A stretch of DNA of 64,000 nt from Lonicera japonica (Eukaryota; Streptophyta; Magnoliopsida; Dipsacales; Caprifoliaceae): contig JAKCWG010000730.1 of assembly GCA_021464415.1 (NCBI GenBank), forward strand, positions 1 to 64,000, in the 5' to 3' direction. The first letter of the stretch is position 1; each line of letters opens with the position of its first letter. The notes under the pieces are model-generated. The model saw only the letters and a list, made by a program, of their open reading frames with translations, ran no database searches and was not told where the DNA came from. Below, piece by piece: positions 38,155 to 48,254 of the stretch. The translations under genes were made by a program, and so were the position numbers.

Positions 38155-40562
38155 TGTAACACCCGGTATCCTTATCTCTTGCAAATCACAATCTGTATCG
38201 TATATAAAACAGAATTTGGCTTCGGATAGCCAAATTGGATTCTAGAAAGGTTGGCATGGTTTGGAAACTTCTAAATAGTCATATTAAATTATTTAAGTGT
38301 ATTATAATGACCCTAAGTCATTTTGGGTGGTTTGGACGGAAATCGGTTCGAAAATCACAAGTTTCGATCATACGCGATTAATGATTTTTGCTCGACTTTG
38401 AAAGTCCATGTCTTCTTCATCCAAACTCAAAATGAGTCCCTGTTTTTGTCCATGTCTTCATATCAATCCCTTCTACAACTTTTATGTTTTGGCCGAGACC
38501 CAATTCTAACCCCTTGATGCCCAAAAGTGGGTGCGAAGTCAAGCTGTTGACCAGAAAGCTAAAGAAGGAAAAATATAGCCATGTAGTCGACTACGTGGCA
38601 GTTGGGGGACTCGACTATGTAGTCGACTCCATGAGAAGATGCGGTCGACTACATCTTACTGGCGAGGTTTTTTACATATCTTCTCTTCCTCCTTTCTTCA
38701 TTTTTAACCCCACCATTGGAGAGCCTTAAGAGAGGGAAATGAGGAGTGATTTGAGGGGATAAAGAAGGATCACCCAAGGCTTGTTCTTCCACACCAAATC
38801 ATCATCATCATCTTCATCCTCTCCCTCCTTTGGGTCACCATTTCTAGGGTTTTGAAGCTTCAAATTTGGGGTTTTCGTACCCGTGCTTCTTCGGCTCAAT
38901 TCTTCAGCAATTTTTCAAGGGATTGACCCTCCTAAGGTGGGAACAATAGTATTTCATCTTCTTTTTCAACCTATTGTATTTATTATATAAAAAACCTATC
39001 ATAACCTAGGGTTTCTATGCAAAATGCATGTTCATGGGGTTTTGGGATCAATTCTTCTTGATTTTTGGTTTGGTTTATGCTTTATTTGATTATATGTTAC
39101 AAATTTTATGATAAGCCCCAATTTCTATGTTGTTTTTGGTAAGATTGGTACAAAACCCTTATGTACAGATACGATAGGGTACTGTGTACTCTAACACGCA
39201 TACATACACTACTATACTTGGTTTCAAAAGTAGGCTTCGGCCTTGATTACTCCTATTAGTGATATTGTTATTATACTTTGACTGTCGGTTCATACATTAT
39301 GAGTTTTTTTACTTATTTGGCCAGTCCACAACTATGCTGGGTAGGATTGTGAGCCTTTTTGTATAAACAAAGTGTTATGGTCTTAAGGGGAGGTATATAT
39401 AGAATTGATATACTATGATAGATATGTATATATATCTACAAGTTATATCTATACCTATAGACTGTATGTATTTACATATCTACATCTATTGGAATCTACA
39501 TTCTTATGATTTCATTGACTTAATGTGTTTACTATTGTTTGGTATTGATTATCGGATGGCCACACCGTTCGTACTAGATAGATATTGGTTATTACCTGTA
39601 GCGTATGCCTTGGTGGCTACGTGAGTATTATTAGTAGCGTATGCCTTTGTGGCTGCGTGAGGTAGCGTATGCCTGTGTGGCTGCGTAAGGTAGCGTCTAG
39701 GTGGACCTGGTAGGTGGTCCCTGCCTTGGGCAGAAGAAACTGAGTTGCCGGCTATCTCTGTGCACAGTAGATGTATGAAAATCCTAGACGTGAGTGTGAT
39801 ATATGAGATTGATGCGATAGATCTAGTCGCAGTGTTGTGGCGTATATAATATGATGATGTATATATATATTGCTTTTCTTATACTTTGTGTTGAGGAAAT
39901 TATACATACATTACACAAAAGGTTTTCCATGCATTGGCTACTTCTTAAATGTATTATATATGTATATGTATCTACATTTGTATATATGCATTTCTTCCTA
40001 TAGATGGTTAATTACAGAGAAGCAGCAAACAAACTATTTTCAGTATAATGCATAGCATGGCATGCATAGTTTCTAATCTATTTTCTTACACAAACTCTTA
40101 TAGTTCCCACTAAGCCCGTTTGGCTCACTCCCATTTTCCAAACCTGTGTTGCAGGTATTCGTGAGATTGGTACGAGTACAAGTCTAGATAGCTCTGATGG
40201 ACTTTGATCCCCTAAGTCGTTGGGAAACGACTTGTGTACTAGTTGTTTAGTTGATATTTGTTTATGTATTATAGTGTTGTATTTTGAGATTTAGACCTCA
40301 TTGGAGGCCTTGTATACATGATCCTTCTTAAATGTGGAGTATCTATTGAATATGGATTGTATGTATATTTTAACAGGTTTTGGTATTGCTTGATAAATAA
40401 ACTCCACATACCAGAATTCCTTTTTAAATGATTTTATTACTTGAGCCTGTTTGTGGTATAAAATTCTAAGTTTTACACCTAATTACCCGTCATCGCGTAC
40501 GACTCCGTGGCTAACCGGGTCCCGGAGGTACAAACCTCTAAACGGGATTTCGGGGCGTCACA
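38155..40562 (+). mobile_element. 2.4-kb gypsy-type LTR (family A)
   Basis: Starts TGTAACACCCGG, ends CGGGGCGTCACA. Palindrome GTAGTCGACTAC lies at 38583-38594, with further GTCGAC-centred dyads to about 38660. Imperfect tandem repeats of 'tagcgtatgcctttgtggctgcgtgagg' type lie at 39599-39698. It has no coding. Confidence 0.92.
39599..39698 (+). repeat. Imperfect ~28-36 bp tandem repeats in the LTR
   Basis: Three units start tagcgtatgcc at 39599, 39635 and 39663, with a partial fourth at 39691. The same block occurs in the sister LTR near 45684 with fewer units and, inverted, near 27190-27300. Confidence 0.85.
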
Positions 40563-41038
40563 GCCCAACAGACTTTGTAGTGCTCTTGCAGAATATTCAC
40601 CAACAACATCGAATCCTCTTCAATGTCAACAATAAAAATACTTTCCTGTGTGCACAAAGGAAGACCTTGCAATAAAGCTTTAGCTTCTGCAATACAGTTT
40701 GTTGTCCTACCCTAAAAATTCGCGTGAGCGAAAATAACATGCCCATCATCTCGACGAAGGATACTGCCACCTCCCCCAAGGCCTGGATTTCCTTTATAAC
40801 AACTGTCATAATTCAATTTATATAGACCCAGGCTAGGAGGAGTCCATCGCACTAGCAACCATGGTCTACCAAGAAGAGGAGGGACATTGATATTTAATTT
40901 ATTCAAAATCACATTGTCAGCCGCACACCTTTTTTGAATGACGTTGCTGCCGCTCAAAATAAGTCTAACATTATCGCAAATATTCTCCACAATCATGGAA
41001 GGTAAAATATTCATGTTCTCAAATTTGCCCTTGTTACA

Positions 41039-42212
41039 GTTACACCAAAGCCCCCAACAAATGGTAGTTGGAATTAGAGAAAGTATAGCGTTAAAGCAAG
41101 GAGATCTCCATCTTTGAACCTACTAGTTGTTAACCTTATTTTGAAGAATAGAACCACCACTATGAATATCAAATAAATCTTTAAATAAAGACCATACGTA
41201 TATAGCAGTACGACTAGAAACAAAAACGTGAGAGATCGTCTCAATTTGAGCAACAAAACAACAAGAGCACTTAGAAGCCATATGAAAACCTCTGTGGGCT
41301 AAGCAATCATCAAGAGGAATGCAATTTTTGACAGCTCTCCAAAATAAAAAAGATCACTTGAGAGGAACAATGGAATGCCAAATGAAATTGGAAGTAGAAT
41401 TACCAGGCATTTTACTACGACAAAGATGCCAAGCTGACTAGAGAGAAAATTTACCATCCGTATTAGTTATCCACACACATCTGTCATTATCAGAATTAAG
41501 CACCGCAGCCATTCTTCGAATCTCTTGAAGATCATGGATATTTAAAATGGGAAAGAAAATTTGCGACCAATTAGAAGAAGAAAAAGTTTTTCTCACGGTT
41601 AAGGATTGAGAAGAATCAGCGTTGATCAAATCTCCAAGCTTTTCTTCACACCACCATTTATTTTTCCAGAAGTCAATGTCCCCTATTCCTAGGATCCATT
41701 TAATACACGTTTCAGCACGATCTTTACCCCATGATATTCTCGTCCAAGTAGGAGAACCTACTTTTCTATTACCCATAGTTAAATGACGGTTATAACAATA
41801 TTTATTTCTCATAAAATTAGCCCACAAGGAAGTAGAGGTTCAAAATTGCCACCATAGCTTTAAAGAAGAGGAGTTGACAAAATCCTCCATATTACGAATG
41901 TCAAGGCCACCTTCTTCAATAGGCTAACAACATTTTTTCCAAGAAACACAATGGTATTTAAAACCATTCTCTCCTTCACCCAACAAAAAATTAGCGCAAA
42001 TAGAATTTAATCGATGAAGAACGGCTTTCGAAGAAACAAGAGCAGCAAAAGTATAAATGTGAAGGCTTTGTAGCACATGATGAATAAGAATAATCATTCC
42101 CCCAATAGATAAAATCTCCGCTTTCCATCCGGCTAACTTCTTTTCAAATTTTTGAATCATGTCAGAAAAATATTCAATTCTCTTCCTGCCAGTAAAAAGA
42201 ACACACCCCAAA
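41039..42212 (-). pseudogene. LINE ORF2: end of RT and zf-RVT domain
   Basis: The minus-strand frame resumes at CVLFTGRKRIEYF, directly continuing the KYLG at 46667 once the insert and one ccaaa are removed. It then runs through FEKKLAGWKAEILSIGG and HVLQSLHIY, typical of the L1 region after the RT core. The open piece 41438-41827 contains WWCEEKLG and a FSL end. The zf-RVT domain follows, with AWHLCRSKMPG, FLFWRAVKNCIPLDDCLAHRG and the cysteine cluster CSCC. Several stops are present (42 or so codons apart in the last third). Confidence 0.85.
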
Positions 42213-42972
42213 TGTAAATACCCGGTCGCACTTTAGTACAATATTGTCCGCTCTGGGTAGCATCCAACCAAGCTTCAGCCCGGGATCATCTACCCTCACA
42301 GCTTTGTTTCTAAGAGCTCACGACCATCTTCCCAGGGGGTCACCCATCCTGGGATTGCTCTGGCCCTCTACTCACTTAACTTTGGAGTTCTTATGGGATC
42401 CGAAGCCAGTGAACCCCCAAAAGGCCTCGTACTTAATTAGTGACAATTTCTTACTTATATGGGTCTCCAAGGATCCCCCATTTTCTGATGTGGGATGCCC
42501 CCTTTGAACTATAATTCCACCTCCGAAGGGAGTACTCCTCGTTCGCAGGGCGTCACATCCTTCCTCCCAAGGGAATCGACATCCTCGTCGACACATCGTA
42601 CTCCGTGGAGTCCGCTCTGATACCATTTGTAATGACCCGGTCGCACCTCAGTACGATATTGTCCGCTCTGGGTAACATCCAGCCAGGCTTCAGCCCTAGA
42701 TCATCTACCCTCACAGCTTTGTTTCTGGGAGCTCACGGCCAACTTCTCAGGTGGTCTCCCATCCTGGGATTGCTCTGACCCTCTACTCGCTTAACTTCGG
42801 AGTTTTTATGGGATCCGAAACCAGTGAGCCAACAAAAGGCTTCGTACTTAATTAGTGATCATTTCTTACTTATATGGGTCTCCAAGGATCCCCCATCTTT
42901 CGATGTGGGATGCCCCCTTTGAGCTAAAATTCCTCCTCCCAAGGGAGTACTCCTCGTTCGCTGGGCGTCACA
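42213..42972 (-). mobile_element. Cassandra TRIM, complete, older copy
   Basis: LTR 42213-42557 (345 bp), internal 42558-42627 (70 bp), LTR 42628-42972 (345 bp). On the minus strand the PBS TGGTATCAGAGCGG sits beside the 42628 LTR and the PPT beside the 42557 LTR. The two LTRs differ at many positions, so this copy is old. Each has a 5S-rRNA-like block. Confidence 0.9.
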
Positions 42973-44085
42973 ACTTCAGGCATTCTCTATAATTTAGCGA
43001 GCTCTCTGTGAGCCTATTCTCTTAGTCTAAAGTTTACTTTATGTCTACTGAAATTTCATTCTCAATTCAGGAATTCGTCTAGGCTAAGAGAAAACATTCA
43101 GGGCAAGGAATGCATTCTTTAGTATAACTACCTCTTGTATTTTGAAACGACCTCTTAAGAATTTTTAGTTCTAAATTTTGTGAGTTATTATGATTCATCT
43201 TTTAGAAATTGACCCGTGCATTTTCCTCATTTACGCGTTCCGATTGGATGGAATTGGAATCCAGTCCGAATTTCAAAGCAGGATATGGAATTTGATTTCC
43301 GTATTCAAACCCTAATGATTTTAGTCTGGTGCCTCTAACCTCTAGTAGAGCTATTTTTCTATTGGCTGGATAAGACCATAGTTATCTTAACCGAATTGGG
43401 AGAGAGAGGTTACCCATGTACCGTGTATATATCTAGCCACTAAGTTTCAGAACCACCAGTCAATCTATGATTCCTTGGAAATGGTACCTCTCCATGAGTA
43501 GTGAGACACAAAAAGCCCTTCCATATTCGAAACTTAGTGTCACCTAAGAATCTGTTTGAGGATAACTCTGGATAGAACTTCAATCACCCTGTATTTTTAG
43601 CTGATCATCCCAAGTTTCTTGAGTTAGAAACTCCTAAAGCCATTACGGGGTGAATCTTGAGCATAGTGCCTATATTGAATTGAAGAACTTGGTGGTTAGA
43701 AACTAGGTTTTTAAAGACAACATTGTGGAATTTCTCGATAAGTAGGTGAGAGAAAGAGGGTGTATAAGGAAAGTTCTATCTTCCAACACTTTGTTTATGT
43801 ATATCGGCTGGTGAAAAGCCTTCGTGTTTAGTCAATGTCTCTTTCCATTGAACCTCTTAAAGAGGTTGTGGCTTTTGAGAAAGAATGAATTAGGTAACTT
43901 TATTCATGTGATCTTTCTTCTTTATCGTTTGATAAGATGATTCTTCTTGTTCTGATCCTTAAGTTCGGAATCTTTTTCATTGGCAAGTGTAGTTTTTTCT
44001 CTTTTAAGGAAGGGAAACTATATGGGAATTCAAAAACACTATCCTACGGCAATTTTGAGGAAAACATTTCTTAAGGAGGGGAGAT
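42973..44085 (+). mobile_element. gypsy internal remnant with PPT
   Basis: About 1.1 kb with no clear domain. It ends with the PPT AAGGAGGGGAGA (44073-44084) one base before the LTR, which sets the gypsy orientation as plus, opposite to Cassandra. No PBS follows the left junction at 42973, so the 5' LTR and 5' internal part are missing. Confidence 0.7.
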
Positions 44086-46661
44086 TGTAACACCCCGTTT
44101 TCTTATCTCTTGAAAATCACGACCCATATCGCGTATAAGATAGAATTTGGCTTCGAATAGCCAAATTGGGTTTTGTAAAGGCCGACGTAGTTTGGAAACT
44201 TCCAATGAGTCATATTAATATATCTAAGTGTATTATAATGGCCATAAGTCATTTCGGGTGGATCAAACAAAAATCAGCTCGTAAATAGCAAGTTTCAATC
44301 CTACGCGATTAATGGTTTTTATCCGACTTTGGAAGACCATATCTTTTTCATCCGATCTCCAAACGAGTCCCGATTTCTTTATCTCTAGGTTTTGATCCAC
44401 TCTACAATTTTTGTGTTTTGGCCGAGACCCAATTCTCACTCCTCGATGGCCAAAATTGGGCGTGAAGTTGAGCCTGTGACCAAACAGCAAAATTGTGAGC
44501 TGTGAATAGTGGAAGTCGACTACATGGTTTTAATATAGTCGACTACTTCAATCTGGGCGAGATTTTTAAGCTTATTTCCTCCCTTTTCCTTCTCATTTTC
44601 GCCCAACCAATTGGAGAGCTTTTAGAGAGAGATTGAGGGCAATTTTATGGGGAATCTCGTGATCATCTAAGGCGATTCCTTCCGCATTACACCCACACCA
44701 AACCATCATCATCATCACCATCTTCATCATCTTCTTCCTCCTTTGGTAGCCATGGCTAGGGCTTGGAAGGAATTTTGGGTTTTTTTGCTTCTACAGCTTT
44801 CCGATTCAATTTTTCAGCGATTCTTCAAGGGACTAACCCTCAATAGGTGGGAACAATAGTATTTTAACAAGTTTTCTTACGATTACAACTTATTCATCTC
44901 AAATCAAACAAAACCTATGGATTTTTCTATAAATGCATATTGATGGGGTTTTGGGATCAATTCTTTTTGATTTTTGGTTTGGTTTATGCTCGATTTGATT
45001 ATATATTACGGATTTTATGATAAGCCCAAATTTCTATGTTGTTTGTGGTAAGATTGGTATAAAACCCTTATATGCGGATATGATAGTGAATTGTACGCTA
45101 TAGTACTCGTACTTACGAGGCTATATATGGTTTTAAAAGTATGCTCTAGCCTTGATTATTCATATCTGTGATATTGTTGTTTTACTTCGGCTAATGGCTT
45201 ATACTTTATGTGTTTTATTACTTATTTGGCCAGTTTGTAACTGTGCTGGGCAAGAGTATAACCCTTTTATGTATAAACAAAGCATTATTGCTGTAAGGGG
45301 AGGTCTATATAGAATTTATATACTATGAAAAGTATATTATATTTGGCTTTGGTGCCACGTTGATTGAAATCATATAATGCCTCCCAAATCATGATCTTTT
45401 AGCTAAGCCATTAGTTGACGGACCTGGCAAGCCTAGTTCAAGTACAACAACAATACCACTACATGTTATACAATATGCATATGTACACATATCTAGAATG
45501 GATACATATATACGGGTTTTATGAATACATGTGGAATGTATGTATATACAGATCTACATCTACTGAATTCTATATGTTCTTATGATTTCCTTTATTTGAT
45601 ACGTTTACTATCCTTTGAGTTTATTTGAATTTATTTTTGGATGGCTACACCGTTCGTACTAGATAGATATTGGTTATTACCTGTAGCGTATGCCTTGGTG
45701 GCTACGCGAGTATTATTAGTAGCGTATGCCTTTGTGGCTGCGTGAGGTAGCGTCTAGGTGGACCCGGTAGGTGGTCCCTGCCTTGGGAGCAGAAGAAACC
45801 GAGTTTGATCGCGATCCGTGTGCACACGTATGAAAATCCTAGACGTGAGTATGATATATGATTAATGTGATAGATCTAGTCACGGTGTTATGGCATATAC
45901 AGTATGATGATGTATATATACATATATTGCCTTTCTTATACTTTGGGTTGGGGACATTATATATATACATATCATGAAAGGTTTTCCGTGCATTGGCTGC
46001 TTCAGAGATGTGTTATATATATATATGTGTGTGTATTTACATTTGTATATACAAAAAGAATTTTATTTTACCCTGAGGTAATTTAGTACAAAGAAGCAGC
46101 ATATAAACTAACTATTTTTAGTATATTGCATCGCATGGCATGCATGCATGGTTTTCTAACTTATTTTCTTATATGAAAACCTTATAGTTCCCATTGAGCT
46201 CGTTTGGCTCACTCCCATTTTCCAAACCAGGTTTTGCAGGTGTTCGCTGGAATGGTACGAGCACAAGTCTAGGTAGCTCTGATGGACTCTAATCACCGAA
46301 GTCGTTAGGAAACGACTTGTGTACTAATGGTTTAGTTAATAAATTTTTATGTATTGTAGCGTTGTATTTTGATATAAGGCTTATTGAGATTGGGACCTCA
46401 TTGGAGGCTTTGTATAGTGATTTATCTTAAATGTGGAGTATCTATTGGAGTTGGATTTTATGTACATTTTTACAGGTTTTGGCTTTGCCTTATGAACAAA
46501 CTCCACATGCCTAAATTTTCTAAAATTACCGTTTTATATGGAATCCTCTTTTTTTATATATAAGTTATAATTTCTACATTAAAACCCATCGTCGCATACG
46601 ACACTGTGACCAACCGGGTCCCGGAGGTAAAATCCTCTAAACGGGATTTCGGGGCGTCACA
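44086..46661 (+). mobile_element. 2.6-kb gypsy-type 3' LTR (family A)
   Basis: Starts TGTAACACCCCG right after the PPT, ends CGGGGCGTCACA. Palindromes AGTCGACT (44514-44521) and TAGTCGACTA (44536-44545) lie at the place where sister LTRs have other palindromes. It is closely related to the LTR at 38155. Confidence 0.92.
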
Positions 46662-46666
46662 CCAAA

Positions 46667-48254
46667 TACTTGATGGGAAGTTGTTTCCTTTAAAATCCAG
46701 TCAACTCTTCAATAACGTGACACCGAGACATTGAGACCGAATCCCCTATAAAGTAACAAATTTTAGCTTTGCTAATTAACTGGCCGGATTCCTCCTCATA
46801 CATAGATAAAAACTCATCAAGCGTTGGAAGGATTGTTTAGCACCATTCATAAAAATAACCATGTCATCTGCAAAGGCTAAGTGAGAAATAGGTGGGCAAT
46901 GGAAAGGCGTAGAGAAAGCCATAGTTTGCTTCTTTTGAAGTAAATCAATCAAACCCGTACTAAGAACTTCAGCGCCAATAATAAATAAACATGGGGACAG
47001 CGGGTCTCCTTATTTGACTCCCCTAGATGAATGAAAAAAACCTTCAACTTGCCCATTAATAATAAGAGAGTACCAATTGTTAGATAAAATACTCCACACC
47101 ATATCAATAAACTTCTCCTCAAAGCCAAATTGTCTCAATGTTTTAAAAAGGAAAAGCCATGACATTCGATCATAAGCTTTGGCCATGTCCAAGTTTAACA
47201 TCACGTTGCTGCCATGAACTTTATTATCCAGCTTTTGAAGAACTTCTTGGACTAATAACACATTCTCAGTAATACTCATATCTTTGATAAATCCACTTTG
47301 CTCACAACTGATAATATAAGGGAGAATACGAGAAAAACGATTTGCCAAAATTTTCAAGATGATTTTTGCATTGGAATTGCATAAACTAATCGGACTTAAT
47401 TCACTGAAGTTGGTAGGAGTATTCACTTTAGGAATCATAACCAGCAAGGCGCTGGTCCATGATAACGGTAAAGAATAACCATGGAAGAAAGCCTGCACAA
47501 AATTAATTAAGTCAGTCTTTATAATATCCCAGCAAGCTAAATAAAATGTACCTCCAAAGCCATCAGGACCCTCCGCCCCCTCCATATTCATAGCTTGGGC
47601 AGCATTTTTAATCTCCACTTTGTCAGGAATACGAATGAGATTAGCATTCTGGTTGCTCGAGATCAAAGTCGGAATCAATTGTTGAATAACAGAAGAGACA
47701 TAATTAATCTGATCAGAAGAGAAAAGTTGCTTATAATAATCAACTCCGGCTACAGCAATAGATTGTTGATTAGAAAGCCAATTTCCAGTAGCATCTTTAA
47801 TCTGAAAAATCTTTGCTTTGTTTCGCTTCATGGTGGCAAAAACGTGGAAGAAATGTGTATTTTTGTCTCCCTCCTTAAGCCATTTAGCTTTTGCTCATTG
47901 TCGCAAAAAAATTTCCTCATTAGAGAAGCAAGTATGAAGCTCATCTTTAGCTTTATTGTACTCAGCCATACAATTTTGAGAATCATCACTCTCCATGCGA
48001 ATCTCAACCTCTTTTAATCTATTCTCAGCATCAAAAATATTCTGAAACACATTACCAAAGACCTGCTTATTCCACTCAATAAGAGCCCGTTTAAGTCTCT
48101 TTAATTTAGTAGCAAATTGAGAGAACGCATCTCCATGCACAAGTAAAACCCAATTATTCTTAACGACCTCCAAAAACTTATGATGCCAAACCCACATATG
48201 TTGAAAACTAAAGCAGCCCTTAATTTTATTTTGAGAGTTGCCAAAAAGACCCAC
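46667..48254 (-). pseudogene. LINE ORF2: linker and reverse transcriptase core
   Basis: The piece at 47895-48254 is the charged, helical endonuclease-RT linker. The piece at 47010-47831 (273 codons) carries RT motifs IPKVNTPTNFSELSPISLCN, SGFIKDMSITENVLL and the first catalytic aspartate in LDMAKAYDRMSW. After a TAA at 47007-47009 the frame goes on to GDPLSPCLF and the catalytic FADD at 46863-46874. The stop between the linker and RT (FLRQ-stop-AKAKWLKEG) is TGA where a CGA is likely; the one before GDPLSP is TAA where CAA is likely. The frame breaks at 46667, inside KYLG, by composite insertion 2. Confidence 0.92.

Larger units (their letters stand above)
37766..40567. mobile_element. Composite insertion 1: Cassandra LTR plus gypsy LTR, one shared TSD gccca
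   Basis: Cassandra LTR (37771-38115, 345 bp) and the first 39 bp of the Cassandra internal region (38116-38154) run straight into a family A gypsy LTR (38155-40562). TSD gccca lies at 37766-37770, left of Cassandra, and at 40563-40567, right of the gypsy LTR. Neither part has its own TSD pair. The second Cassandra LTR is missing. Confidence 0.9.
37640..41038 (-). pseudogene. LINE ORF2 C-terminus: RNase H domain, split by composite insertion
   Basis: The minus-strand frame gives an RVT_3-type RNase H. It reads LNYDSCYKGNPGLGGGG, ILRRDDGHVIFAHA and CIAEAKALLQGL upstream of the break, then ALAYIVREIKKLL and TNCCAFYLANLG after it, ending in a stop near 37642. The break is at 40563/37770. Deleting the insert and one gccca copy gives an uninterrupted frame (HYKVCW-ALAYIVREI). 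RNase H removes the RNA strand during reverse transcription. One stop lies after the HANF motif. Confidence 0.88.
42208..46666. mobile_element. Composite insertion 2: complete Cassandra plus gypsy 3' half, one shared TSD ccaaa
   Basis: Complete Cassandra (42213-42972) is followed without a gap by gypsy-type internal DNA (42973-44085) and a gypsy LTR (44086-46661). The TSD ccaaa lies left of Cassandra (42208-42212) and right of the gypsy LTR (46662-46666). The LINE frame is restored (LPIKYLG-CVLFTG) by removing the whole block and one TSD copy. Confidence 0.92.

Noticed and set aside
42973..44085. gypsy pol 3' end (chromodomain region)
   Set aside because: A few residues look suggestive in one frame but stops are dense and no motif is firm; kept only as internal remnant.
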